Positions 12,101 to 19,993 of a DNA stretch of 64,000 nucleotides are shown one piece after another. The notes beneath the pieces were generated by a model that was not told where the DNA came from, searched no databases, and saw nothing but the letters and a program-made list of their open reading frames with translations. The DNA is from Promicromonospora sp042731755 (GTDB taxonomy: Bacteria > Actinomycetota > Actinomycetes > Actinomycetales > Cellulomonadaceae). Both the position numbers and the translations under genes were made by a program. Positions within the stretch are counted from its first letter, which is position 1. Every line of letters begins with the position of its first letter. The stretch is taken from contig NZ_JBHWLR010000017.1 in assembly GCF_042731755.1 (NCBI RefSeq), forward strand, positions 1-64,000, read 5' to 3'.

Positions 12101-14938
12101 GTCATGATCGACGACCTGGTGATCGTGGGCTCCGACACGGGCGCCTCCGACGTCCCGGTGCACTACGCGTTCGAGGAGGGTTCCGGCACCCGGGCCGCCA
12201 ACACCGGCACGGACGGGTCCGTGGGCGCTGCCACGCTCACGGGGACCACCGGCTGGAGCGAGGACGGCGTGTTCGGCGACGCCCTCGACCTCAGCGGCGG
12301 CAGCAACGCCAACGCGGTGGACCTGCCGGACAACCTGCTCCAGGGCGAGGAGAGCTTCACCACCTCGTTCTGGGTGCGGCCCGACACCAGGACCGGCTGG
12401 ACCGGCCTGTTCCACCTCGGCGACGGGCTCGGGGACGCGGGCAGCTTCTTCCAGATCCAGATGCAGACCAACGCCGCCGGGGCCACCGGGCTCGCGGCGA
12501 CGTTCAAGGCCAAGGGCGCCGCGCTGCAGGAACGGGTCTACGCCACGCCGACCCGGGACGTGACGGCCAACGAGTGGAACCACGTCGCGTTCACCCGGCA
12601 GGGTGCGACCGGCACGCTCTACCTGAACGGCGAGCCCATCGCGTCCCGGGACGACCTGACGATCGACATGACCGACGTCGGGCCGACGGCCAACAACTGG
12701 CTGGGACGCAACGGCTTCCCGGACCCGGCCTACGACGGCCTCATGGACGACGTCCGGGTCTACACCTCGGCGCTCGGTGACGACGCCGTGGCTGCCCTGT
12801 ACGCCGACGGCAGCGCGCTCGCCACGACCACCACGGTCACGGTCGAGCCGGGCTCCCCGTCGCCGTTCGGCGCGCCGGTCACCGTCTCGGGCGCCTTCGC
12901 GGCCGCGAGCGGCGGGGCCCCCACGGGCGTCGCCGAGCTGTGGGTCGACGGCGCCCGCGTGGGCGGGCAGGTCGACGTCGTCGCCGGCGCGGTGGAGTTC
13001 ACCGACGTGGCGCTCTCCCCGGGCGACCACGACGTGCAGATCCGCTTTCTCGCCGACGACGGGTGGCGCGACTCCGCGCAGACCGTGGAGCACACGGTCG
13101 AGCGGCCGCCGCCCGGCGAGGGCACGCCGATCCACTACACCTTCGACGAGGGTCAGGGGTCGACGGCGGCCAACACCGGGCTGGACAGCTCGGTCGGGGC
13201 GGCGACGCTCACCGGGTCGACCGGCTGGTCCGGTGCCGGCAGGTTCGGCGGGGCGGTCAACCTGCCCGGCGGTGCGGCGGGCACGGGCAACCAGGTCGAG
13301 CTGCCGGACAACATCGAGGCCGGGATGGAGGACGAGTTCAGCGTCTCGATCTGGGCCCGTCCGGACGCCCTGCCCACGTGGGTGCCGCTGCTGCAGATCG
13401 GCAGCAGCACCGACACGTTCTTCCTGCTCCAGTCCAACACCCAGACCAGCGGGGCCACCGGCTTCGCGGCGACGTTCAAGGCGCCGGGCACCCCGGGTAC
13501 CGCCCAGGAGCGTCTGGTCCTGGGCCAGGGCAAGGACCTGCCGCTGAACGAGTGGACGCACGTCGTGTTCACCCAGAGCGGCTCAGTCGGGAAGATCTAC
13601 TTCGACGGCGAGCTCCAGGCCACGCGCAACGACTTCACCGTCACCATCGGTGACGTCGGGGTGGGCGGCCAGACGACGACCAACCTCATCGGCGGGACCA
13701 GCTGGCCGGACGGCCGCTGGGACGGCCTGGTCGACGACTTCCGGATGTTCGGCTACGAGCTGACCGCCGAGCAGGTGGGCGACCTGGCCGCCGGGACGGC
13801 AGCGAACACGGCCCCGGTGGGTGCCGCCGACGCCTACGGCACCGTCGAGGACAAGGCGCTGGAGGTGGCGGCGCCCGGTCTCCTGGCGAACGACACCGAC
13901 ATCGACGGCGACGACCTGACCGCGACCGGGCTCACCCAGCCGGCCCACGGCGACGTCGTCCTGCAGGCGGACGGGTCCTTCACCTACACGCCCGACAGCG
14001 GGTGGTTCGGGACGGACACGTTCACCTACAAGGCCTCCGACGGCGCGGCGACGTCCGCCGCGACGACGGTGACCATCACGGTGGAGGAGGGCGAGCAGCC
14101 GCCCGTCAACACGGCTCCGGTCGCGGGCAACGACGCGTACTCGGCCGTGGGCGGCCAGCCGCTGACCCTCCCGGCGCCGGGTGTGCTGGCCAACGACACC
14201 GACGCCGACGGGAACGTGCTGACCGCGACCGCGGTGACGCAGCCGGCCAACGGCCGGGTCACCCTGGAGGCGGACGGGTCGTTCACCTACACCTCCGACG
14301 ACGGGTTCTCCGGCAAGGACGTGTTCACCTACAAGGCGTCCGACGGCACGGCGACGTCCGCCGCGGCCACGGTGACCATCACGGTGAAGTCGCCGACGGT
14401 GACGGCGGTGGCCGGTGTGGCCCTGCCCATCACCTACGGCACGGCGGGCACGGTCTCGGTGGCGGTCTCGCCGGACACGGCCACGGGTGCGGTCGAGCTG
14501 CGCGACGGTGACACCACCCTCGCGACGGCCACGGTCGCGGACGGGCGAGGAACCCTCGTCCTGGCGGCCAAGGGCCTGAAGCCCGGGGTGTACGACCTGA
14601 CCCTGCGCTACGGGGGCGACGCCGACCACAAGGCCGCGACGTCCAAGGTCCGGGTCGTGGTCGACAAGGTGGTACCCACCATGGAGATCACCGCGAAGAA
14701 GTCGGGCAAGAAGGTGGCCGTCGAGGTCTCCTTCACCGCCGCGAACGAGGTCCCGGTGACGGGGCAGGTGCGCCTCGCGGTGAAGGACGGGCAGACGCTC
14801 CTCGGGACCATCGAGAACGGGCGTGCCCGGTTCGAGGTGGACCAGCCCAAGGGGAAGGACCTGACGCTGACGGCGTCCTACCTCGGCAGCGAGCTGGCGC
14901 TCGCGGCGGAGACCAGGGTGACCGTCAAGGTGAAGTAG
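9182..14938 (+). CDS. Secreted ThuA / copper-radical oxidase / LamG fusion
   Basis: 1918 residues, exported. Order: signal peptide (1-44), ThuA-like domain (about 58-290), seven-bladed kelch oxidase with DUF1929-like C-terminal part (about 310-810), LamG (about 993-1205), Ig-like (1207-1310), LamG (1316-1536), two VLANDTD cadherin-like repeats (1543-1735), two Ig-like modules to the end. The oxidase keeps the galactose/glyoxal-oxidase set: C386 (FCS) and Y440 (RWYP) for the thioether-linked radical, ligands Y673-H674 (RLYHSTALLLPDG) and H755 (VTHGF). No LPXTG anchor or terminal helix, so it is probably released or glycan-bound through LamG. RBS AAAAGGGA. Expected to oxidise a sugar or aldehyde to give H2O2; ThuA-domain role unknown. 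Confidence 0.9.
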   Translation: MNLLRRPDRRHHARRSRRARLAAVLAASLAVVPFLGGVAQAAPAAAAPAQAAPGSVDDGVLRVLLFYKSNFHASHVQARQAIRDLVADLGVEYNQPVEIQETDDPAAFTTANLATKDTIAFAQTGGVLFNVDQRAALEAYIRGGGGYLGLHYAGWSVGQSEHDVNPFYARLVGAASEGHPENPAVRPGRVVVKDTSHPLTQGLPAEFTRSDEWYDWLVNPAPNVRTLLNADESSYGGGNNGTNHPITWCQEIDSGRSWYSGMGHEGTAYAEAPIRTQIKNGLAYTAGLLPADCSAPNKAEQGAWSGVTPWPLVPINAALTSDGKVQSFGSVSSGCTDNTPYDFYGNSCVTQGGQMEIDVWDPDEERTTANVNDGIVTNSTYTDLFCSMQVQMPHRRATMTVGGDDGLGGNAPNDAAIGVTSYTTNQGLRNEAPMNFPRWYPTGTTLPDGSVVVQGGSLKGGPGGPGVLTPEIYTPDEGSSWKLLDGATSAAAYGDGGNGNGPDENRWWYPRAFVAPGNGNVFNITGTQMYELDPSGDGEVTLRGTLPANIANQGGLGNPVGATSTATMYRPGKILQVGGGWWANGGGPDGARAGFTVDITGGTDAPVVEATEPMQYARHWATSTVLPDGDVIVTGGSRDNNGNGGYVTTAEIWDPETGEWATVDVPYEHARLYHSTALLLPDGRLMVGGGGTPGPRNYTDVEFYSPSYLFDGDEPAVRPEVTGVPEKVGYDGTFDVQADVDVSRVTLVRNGSVTHGFNNDQNFQDLAFAQNGDTLTVESPVDGTYAPPGAYMLFVFDEDGTPSVADIFQIDPEVEMDSPAPHLVDQLEYPRLPADWRSANPPAVVDVEPGNGRMSPWEVDSEVQLVRAAAPSQGGLGATGYHLAVGGEGSLTRTVKGLDPGREYRVSLRYARDSRSSGTAPGTADLSVGDLSTTLSAGTDLSSQSKFGKYVGTFVAGARSQDLTLSAGASGAGVMIDDLVIVGSDTGASDVPVHYAFEEGSGTRAANTGTDGSVGAATLTGTTGWSEDGVFGDALDLSGGSNANAVDLPDNLLQGEESFTTSFWVRPDTRTGWTGLFHLGDGLGDAGSFFQIQMQTNAAGATGLAATFKAKGAALQERVYATPTRDVTANEWNHVAFTRQGATGTLYLNGEPIASRDDLTIDMTDVGPTANNWLGRNGFPDPAYDGLMDDVRVYTSALGDDAVAALYADGSALATTTTVTVEPGSPSPFGAPVTVSGAFAAASGGAPTGVAELWVDGARVGGQVDVVAGAVEFTDVALSPGDHDVQIRFLADDGWRDSAQTVEHTVERPPPGEGTPIHYTFDEGQGSTAANTGLDSSVGAATLTGSTGWSGAGRFGGAVNLPGGAAGTGNQVELPDNIEAGMEDEFSVSIWARPDALPTWVPLLQIGSSTDTFFLLQSNTQTSGATGFAATFKAPGTPGTAQERLVLGQGKDLPLNEWTHVVFTQSGSVGKIYFDGELQATRNDFTVTIGDVGVGGQTTTNLIGGTSWPDGRWDGLVDDFRMFGYELTAEQVGDLAAGTAANTAPVGAADAYGTVEDKALEVAAPGLLANDTDIDGDDLTATGLTQPAHGDVVLQADGSFTYTPDSGWFGTDTFTYKASDGAATSAATTVTITVEEGEQPPVNTAPVAGNDAYSAVGGQPLTLPAPGVLANDTDADGNVLTATAVTQPANGRVTLEADGSFTYTSDDGFSGKDVFTYKASDGTATSAAATVTITVKSPTVTAVAGVALPITYGTAGTVSVAVSPDTATGAVELRDGDTTLATATVADGRGTLVLAAKGLKPGVYDLTLRYGGDADHKAATSKVRVVVDKVVPTMEITAKKSGKKVAVEVSFTAANEVPVTGQVRLAVKDGQTLLGTIENGRARFEVDQPKGKDLTLTASYLGSELALAAETRVTVKVK

Positions 14939-14942
14939 AAGA

Positions 14943-14978
14943 GGCCGGGCCTGGAGGACGTGTCCTCCGGGCCCGGCC
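14943..14978. terminator. Strong hairpin terminator
   Basis: GGCCGGGCCTGGAGGAC pairs with GTCCTCCGGGCCCGGCC with one wobble and a 2-nt loop, 5 nt after the oxidase stop. A short CCTTGTTTTCTT tract follows at 14993-15004, the nearest thing to a canonical intrinsic terminator in this window. Confidence 0.8.
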
Positions 14979-15027
14979 CGATCCCCTTCGGGTCCTTGTT
15001 TTCTTCCCGCTGAGCTCACCACAGTCG

Positions 15028-15047
15028 AAGAAACCCGGGCCTCGAAG
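15028..15047. repeat. Single arm of AAGAAACCC repeat
   Basis: AAGAAACCCGGGCCTCGAAG matches the right arm of the palindrome at 44047-44112 at 18 of 20 positions, and part of the window-edge block. Here only one arm is present, next to the tautomerase stop. Confidence 0.55.
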
Positions 15048-15054
15048 TGAACTG

Positions 15055-15279
15055 TCAGTCGTCGGCGAACGTGGCGACGACGCCGGCCCGGCTGTCGTCC
15101 TCGCTGGCGAGCACACCGCCGTTGGCGACGATGTCGGGGGTGATCTCGCTGAACACCATGCGGACGTCCTGGCGGCGGGCACCCAGGATCTCGACGGCGC
15201 TGTCGGCCACGGCCTTGGCGAAGTCGCGACGCTGCTCGATCGTGCGGCCGCGCAGCAGCTCGACGGTGATGTTGGGCAT
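15055..15279 (-). CDS. 4-oxalocrotonate tautomerase family protein
   Basis: A 74-residue small tautomerase. Pro follows the initiator Met (MPNITVELLRG), giving the catalytic N-terminal proline after Met removal, and R-rich TIEQRRDFAKAVADS and DVRMVFSEI follow the family. Homologues interconvert enol/keto forms in aromatic or muconate degradation, but no such pathway is nearby, so the substrate is unknown. It faces the oxidase gene and ends just after that gene's terminator. RBS GGAGGGAAG. Confidence 0.85.
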   Translation of the reverse strand: MPNITVELLRGRTIEQRRDFAKAVADSAVEILGARRQDVRMVFSEITPDIVANGGVLASEDDSRAGVVATFADD

Positions 15280-15461
15280 GTCTTCCCTCCGGTGGCGGCC
15301 GCTCCGCAGTTCACGGCTGCGACCTTGATTCAGTGACGTGAACCACCGTACGCGCAGCGCACCCCGAAATCCATGGTCGCGGGTGCATCAGTTCACATTC
15401 TTGACACTAGTTCGACAGGCTGGTTTGGTGTGCGGGCCAGCTCCATTCCCCAGGAGTCACC

Positions 15462-16181
15462 ATGAATCGCACGACAACGATCCGTCGCGCGGCCCTCACC
15501 GGCCTTGCCGCCGTGGGCCTCGTGGTCCTCGGGACGACGACGGCGTCAGCCCACGTGACCATCACGCCCTCCACCACCGCTGCGGGTGCCACGGCCGAGC
15601 TCCGCGTCGAGATCCCGCACGGCTGCGCGGAGTCGGCCACGACCGCGATCTCCGTCCGGGTCCCCGAGGAGGCCACCGACGTCACCGCCTCCGGCACGGA
15701 CCGCTGGGCCGTCGAGCAGACCCCGGACGCCCTGACCTGGTCGACCGACGAGCCGCTCCCGGACGGGGAGCACGCCGAGGTCGAGTTCTCCGTGCGCCTG
15801 CCCGACGACGCCGGGGCGACCCTCGTCTTCCCGGTCGTCCAGCAGTGCGAGGTGGGGGAGGCGGCCTGGACCGAGGTCGCCGAGCACGGGGAGGGCCACG
15901 ACGCGCTCGAACGGCCGGCGCCGGTCCTCGTGGTGACGGCGGGTGAGGACGAGCCCGCCGCGACGCCGTCCGCGAAGGCCGAGCCCACCGCGGAGCCCAC
16001 TCCCGAGGCGACCGTGATCGCGGAGCCGGCCGCTGAGCCCGCCGCCGGCGAGCCTGCCGCCGCGGAGCCTGCCGCCGCCGAGGCGCGCGGCTCGCTGGTC
16101 ACCTACGGTGCCGCGGGCCTCCTGGCCGCGGGCGTCCTGGTGGGCGGGGCGGTGCTGCTGCGGCAGCGCCGACGCGGATGA
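15462..16181 (+). CDS. ycnI: YcnI-like copper-binding membrane protein (DUF1775)
   Basis: 239 residues: signal peptide ending ASA, then mature His31 (HVTITPS), a DUF1775 domain to about 150 with W at GEAAW, a Pro/Ala/Glu-rich linker (160-205) and one C-terminal transmembrane helix. B. subtilis YcnI binds Cu(II) through its N-terminal His in a mononuclear brace; the residue is conserved here. ATGA overlap joins it to the copC-copD gene, the same pairing as ycnI-ycnJ. RBS CAGGAG before ATG. Confidence 0.9.
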   Translation: MNRTTTIRRAALTGLAAVGLVVLGTTTASAHVTITPSTTAAGATAELRVEIPHGCAESATTAISVRVPEEATDVTASGTDRWAVEQTPDALTWSTDEPLPDGEHAEVEFSVRLPDDAGATLVFPVVQQCEVGEAAWTEVAEHGEGHDALERPAPVLVVTAGEDEPAATPSAKAEPTAEPTPEATVIAEPAAEPAAGEPAAAEPAAAEARGSLVTYGAAGLLAAGVLVGGAVLLRQRRRG

Positions 16182-17860
16182 CCCGCCGTACCGCGGGCCA
16201 CCGCACCGCGGGGCGGCGCGCCGGCGGCTGGCTGCTCCTGCTCGCCGTCGCCTGGGCGCTCCTGCTCGGGTCGGCGAGCCCCGCCGCGGCCCACGCGACG
16301 CTCATCAGCACCGACCCGGCGCAGGGCGCGGTGCTCGACGCCGCCCCCGAGCGGGTCACCTTCACCTTCAACGAGTCCGTGATCGGGGTCCCGGCCGGGA
16401 TCAAGGTGTTCGACGCGACCGGCGAGGAGGTGGCGTCGACGGCCACGGTCCGCGCCTCGCGGCTCCTCGTCGACCTCGACGAGGAGGTCCCGGACGGCAC
16501 GCTCGTGGTGGTGTGGCGGCTCGTGTCGGAGGACGGGCACCCGATCGGCGGCTCGCTCAGCTTCTCGGTGGGGGCGCCCAGCGACGTGGTGGACGTGCCG
16601 ACCGGCGCGGACGCCGGCACCGACGCGCCCGTCCTGCTCGGCGTCGTCCGCGGGGTGGGGTACGTGGGCCTGCTGGCGGCCGCCGGGGTGGCGGCCTTCG
16701 TGGTCCTGTTCCTCCCGCGCGACCGCGTGGCCGACCGGTCACGCACGCGACTCCGTGCAGTCGCCAGGATGGCGGCCGGCGTCGCCGCCCTCGGCTGGGG
16801 GCTGGCCGTGCCGCTGGTCGCGCTCTACCAGCTCGGCCTGCCGGCGTCGGCGATCACCGACGGCTCGACCTGGTCGGCGCTCGCGCCCGCCGAGTACGCC
16901 GTCCCCGCCGCCGTGGTCGCGGGGCTCGCGCTCGCCGTCCGGTTGCTCCCGGCGGGTGCGGCGCCCGACCGGAAGCGGGTCGTCCTGGTGCTGGCCGGCT
17001 GCGCGCTCGCGCTGGCCGCGCCCGCGTTCACCGGGCACACGCGCGCGGCGACGCCCGAGGCGCTCGTGATCGGCGTGGACGTGCTGCACCTGGCCGCGGG
17101 AGCCCTGTGGCTCGGCGGCCTCGTGGCGGTCGCGCTCGTGCTCGGGGACCTCGCGCGCGGCGACGCCGGCGCAGTCGTGCTCGGCCGTTTCTCCACCTGG
17201 GCCTCGGTGCTGCTGGCGGTGCTCGTGGTCGCCGGGACCGTGCTGGCCTGGCGGGTCGCCGGGAGCTGGGGCGCGCTCGTCGACTCCGGCTACGGGGCGC
17301 TGCTGCTGGTCAAGGTCCTCGCAGCGCTGGTCGCGATCGGGATCGCCGCGTGGAACCGGTTCGCGCTGCTGCCGCGCCTGCGCACGGCACCGCGCAAGGG
17401 TCGTGCGGCGCCCGCCGCGCTCCTGGTCCGGACGGCGCTCGCGGAGGCGGGCGTGCTGGTCGTGGTCCTGGCCGTCACTGGCTTCCTGGTGGACCGCAGC
17501 CCCGAGTCCGACGCGGCCGTCACCGCCGCCGAGACCCGGGGACCGACCGCCGAGGAGTCGGTGCAGCTCGACGACATCTCGGCCCGGATCACCCTGGCCC
17601 CCCTCGCCGTCGGCCCCGCCACCCTCACCATCGAGATGACCGACGCCGCCGGCGAACCCGTGGAAGGCTACGAGGCGCCGCGGCTCGCGCTGGCCTCGGA
17701 CGAGGTGGAGCTGGGCGAGGTGACGCTCAGCTCGCTGGGGCCGGGCGTCTACGCGGGCGACCTCGTGCTGCCGACCACGGGGGAGTGGGACGTGCAGGTG
17801 TCGCTCCGGACCACGGAGTTCGACAACCCGGTGCAGACGGTGACGTTCGAAGTGCCCTGA
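16178..17860 (+). CDS. copCD: CopC-CopD fusion, copper import/resistance
   Basis: 560 residues: signal peptide ending AAA, then H39 starts a CopC beta-barrel (39-135, HATLISTDPAQG to SEDGHPIGGSLSFSV) with the N-terminal His and the Asp/His of the Cu(II) site; then about eight CopD membrane helices (150-440) and a C-terminal extracytoplasmic domain (about 450-560). YcnJ of Bacillus has the same fused plan and imports copper. Translationally coupled to ycnI. The copper-dependent oxidase just upstream makes copper supply to secreted enzymes a reasonable reading. Confidence 0.9.
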   Translation: MTRRTAGHRTAGRRAGGWLLLLAVAWALLLGSASPAAAHATLISTDPAQGAVLDAAPERVTFTFNESVIGVPAGIKVFDATGEEVASTATVRASRLLVDLDEEVPDGTLVVVWRLVSEDGHPIGGSLSFSVGAPSDVVDVPTGADAGTDAPVLLGVVRGVGYVGLLAAAGVAAFVVLFLPRDRVADRSRTRLRAVARMAAGVAALGWGLAVPLVALYQLGLPASAITDGSTWSALAPAEYAVPAAVVAGLALAVRLLPAGAAPDRKRVVLVLAGCALALAAPAFTGHTRAATPEALVIGVDVLHLAAGALWLGGLVAVALVLGDLARGDAGAVVLGRFSTWASVLLAVLVVAGTVLAWRVAGSWGALVDSGYGALLLVKVLAALVAIGIAAWNRFALLPRLRTAPRKGRAAPAALLVRTALAEAGVLVVVLAVTGFLVDRSPESDAAVTAAETRGPTAEESVQLDDISARITLAPLAVGPATLTIEMTDAAGEPVEGYEAPRLALASDEVELGEVTLSSLGPGVYAGDLVLPTTGEWDVQVSLRTTEFDNPVQTVTFEVP

Positions 17861-17886
17861 CGCCCAGTCGGCTGACTCGCCCGACC

Positions 17887-17986
17887 TTCTTCGCCGAGTC
17901 AGTCGACTGGTCCGACCACCCGGCTGACTCGGCGAAGAATGTGTGGCGAGTCAGCCGGGTGGTCGGACTAGTCGGCTGACTCGGCG
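17887..17986. repeat. Compound palindrome between convergent genes
   Basis: Left arm 17892-17931 pairs with right arm 17947-17986 at 38 of 40 positions; the inner 22 bp are perfect, loop 15 nt. A competing 16-bp stem (17887-17902 with 17924-17939, TTCTTCGCCGAGTCAG) uses part of the left arm. GTCGGCTGACTCG also occurs at 17867-17879 and 17971-17983. The right arm holds the HIT gene's last codons and stop. Likely a bidirectional terminator. Confidence 0.85.
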
Positions 17987-18429
17987 GCGGGTTGGAGGGC
18001 GGACCGCAGGCGGTCCGCGTAGGCGCGGCGGCGGTCGGCCGGGAGCCAGTCCGGTTCCGGGAGCGTGCCGTAGAGGTCGTCGCCCGGGTAGCGGGGGAAC
18101 AGGTGCTGGTGGAAGTGCCACACGTCCTGGTTGCCGGCGGGCTCGTTGTGCTGGCGGGTGGAGACGCCCGCGCAGCCGTACGCGGTGCGCATCGCGCGGG
18201 CGAGCCGCTGGGTGACGTCGAAGATCGCGTGGCCGTCGGCCGCCGGGAGGTCGTACAGGTTCTCGTGGTGGGCGACCGGGATGATCAGCGCGTGGCCCGC
18301 GTTCCGCGGCCACCAGCGGGGCGCGATGATCGCGAAGACCCGGTCGTCGCGGTAGACCACGTCGGCCTCGCGCTCCGCCGCGAAGTCGCAGAACGGGCAG
18401 TCGTAGTCCGCGGGTTCGTGGTTGTGCAC
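17968..18429 (-). CDS. HIT-family nucleotide hydrolase-like protein
   Basis: 153 residues. The HIT motif is H105, H107, H109 in WHFHQHLFPR, with the catalytic middle His; an N-terminal CPFC suggests a zinc pair. HIT proteins hydrolyse or transfer nucleotidyl groups (AMP-lysine, diadenosine compounds). Start is GTG at 18429, exactly 6 nt after TAGGGT, so the mRNA is leaderless. The final codons lie in the palindrome at 17947-17986. Confidence 0.9.
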   Translation of the reverse strand: MHNHEPADYDCPFCDFAAEREADVVYRDDRVFAIIAPRWWPRNAGHALIIPVAHHENLYDLPAADGHAIFDVTQRLARAMRTAYGCAGVSTRQHNEPAGNQDVWHFHQHLFPRYPGDDLYGTLPEPDWLPADRRRAYADRLRSALQPAAESAD

Positions 18430-18435
18430 AGGTGG

Positions 18436-18441
18436 ACCCTA
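18436..18441 (-). promoter_or_regulatory. -10 box, leaderless HIT gene
   Basis: TAGGGT on the minus strand ends 6 nt before the GTG at 18429. There is no room for a ribosome binding site. Confidence 0.6.
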
Positions 18442-18504
18442 GGGCCCCCGTCGAGGCGGGGACAGGAACGGTCCCGCCCGGGCGCGAGCCGACCCGCGCC
18501 CCCG

Positions 18505-18510
18505 TACGGT
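18505..18510 (+). promoter_or_regulatory. -10 box, leaderless photolyase gene
   Basis: TACGGT ends 7 nt before the ATG at 18518, which decides for that start over the in-frame GTG at 18509 that would overlap the box. Confidence 0.6.
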
Positions 18511-18517
18511 GGGCGGC

Positions 18518-19915
18518 ATGACCGATGCCCCGGCGCTGATCTGGTTCCGTCGCGACCTGCGCGTCGCCGACCAGCCGACCTTTCTCGCCGCAGGTCAGGG
18601 CGCCCGCGCGCTGGCCCTGTTCGTGCTCGACCCGCGCCTGCTCAAGCCCTCCGGCACCCCGCGGCAGTGGTTCCTCTACGGCTGCCTGCGGGACCTGAGC
18701 GAGAGCCTCGGCGGCAGGCTGCTGGTCGTGAAGGGCGACCCGGTCGACGTCGTGCCCCGGGTGGCCGAGGCGATCGGCGCGGGCGCCGTCCACATCGCCG
18801 CCGACTTCGGTCCCTACGGCCAGGCCCGGGACAACGACGTCGAGCACGCCCTCGGCGAGCAGGGCCGCGAGCTGGTGCGCACGGGCTCGCCGTACGCCGT
18901 CGCCCCCGGCCGGGTCCGGTCCGGGGACGGCGGCCGCTACCGCGTGTTCACGCCGTTCAGCCGGGCCTGGGCCGACCACGGGTGGCGCGCCCCCGCGGAC
19001 ACCGACGCGGGCTCCCTGGACTGGATCGATCCCGCGACCGTCGACGTGAAGGCGACGGAGATCCCCGACCAGCCCACCGTCGACGCCGACCTGCCCGAGC
19101 CCGGGGAGGCGGCGGCGCACCGGCGCTGGGACGAGTTCGTCGGCGACCACCTCCAGGACTACGCGGACGGCCGTGACCGGCCCGACCGCCCCGGCACCTC
19201 GCGGATGTCGGTCTACCTCAAGTACGGCTGCGTGCACCCGCGCAGCCTGCTCGCCGACCTCGCGGCCAAGCGTTCGAACGGCGCCCAGTCGTTCCGCAAC
19301 GAGCTCGCGTGGCGCGACTTCTACGCCGACGTGCTCGACCAGCGCCCCGACTCCGCCCACCGCAACTACGACCGCTCCTTCGACGCGCTGGTCACCGACA
19401 GCGGGCCCGACGCCGACGAGCTGTTCGCCGCCTGGCGGGAGGGCCGCACCGGCTTTCCCGTCGTCGACGCCGGGATGCGGCAGCTCCTGGCCGAGAGGTG
19501 GATGCACAACCGGGTGCGCATGATCACGGCGTCGTTCCTCGTCAAGGACCTGCACCTGCCGTGGTGGTGGGGCGCCAGGCACTTCATGAGCAAGCTCGTC
19601 GACGGCGACCTCGCCTCCAACCAGCACGGCTGGCAGTGGGTGGCCGGCAGCGGCACCGACGCAGCCCCGTACTTCCGGGTGTTCAACCCGGTGCTGCAGG
19701 GCGAGCGGTTCGACCCGGACGGCGCCTACGTGCGCAAGTACGTCCCCGAGCTCGCGGACGTGCCGGGCAAGGCGGCGCACCAGCCCTGGAAGCTGCCGGA
19801 CGGTCCGCCGGCCGGCTACCCCGCACCCGTCGTCGACCACAAGGCCGAGCGCGTGGAGGCCCTGGACCGCTACGAGGCCGTCCGCGCGGCGCGCCAGATC
19901 CCCCGAACCGGGTGA
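18518..19915 (+). CDS. phr: Deoxyribodipyrimidine photolyase
   Basis: 465 residues with the N-terminal antenna-binding alpha/beta domain (LIWFRRDLRVADQP at the start) and C-terminal FAD domain (FRNELAWRDFYADVL, MRQLLAERWMHNRVRMITASFLVKDL, NQHGWQWVAGSGTDAAPYFRVFNP). These are class I CPD photolyase/cryptochrome signatures; the enzyme repairs UV cyclobutane dimers using blue light. The NQHGWQW tryptophan electron route is intact. Leaderless start (see -10 at 18505). Distinguishing from a bacterial cryptochrome is not possible here, but photolyase is far more likely. Confidence 0.93.
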   Translation: MTDAPALIWFRRDLRVADQPTFLAAGQGARALALFVLDPRLLKPSGTPRQWFLYGCLRDLSESLGGRLLVVKGDPVDVVPRVAEAIGAGAVHIAADFGPYGQARDNDVEHALGEQGRELVRTGSPYAVAPGRVRSGDGGRYRVFTPFSRAWADHGWRAPADTDAGSLDWIDPATVDVKATEIPDQPTVDADLPEPGEAAAHRRWDEFVGDHLQDYADGRDRPDRPGTSRMSVYLKYGCVHPRSLLADLAAKRSNGAQSFRNELAWRDFYADVLDQRPDSAHRNYDRSFDALVTDSGPDADELFAAWREGRTGFPVVDAGMRQLLAERWMHNRVRMITASFLVKDLHLPWWWGARHFMSKLVDGDLASNQHGWQWVAGSGTDAAPYFRVFNPVLQGERFDPDGAYVRKYVPELADVPGKAAHQPWKLPDGPPAGYPAPVVDHKAERVEALDRYEAVRAARQIPRTG

Positions 19916-19993
19916 GCGTCCCCGCACACGGGAGTGGTCGACTGCGTGGTGTCGTGCCCACACGGCAGCCAGGCGCACCTAGGAGAGTCGGAC

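Noticed and set aside
9191..13561. A 1456-codon open frame on the minus strand opposite the giant oxidase gene
   Set aside because: It is a by-product of GC-rich third positions; its translation is Arg/Gly/Val/Asp-rich with no domains, while the plus strand has continuous recognisable domains.
12158..13790. Recent duplication or frameshift of the LamG region
   Set aside because: The two LamG units are similar but diverged, in one continuous frame and separated by an Ig-like module, consistent with normal modular architecture.
17861..17990. CRISPR array, because GTCGGCTGACTCG recurs
   Set aside because: Units are short, in both orientations and without constant-length spacers; no cas gene is present.
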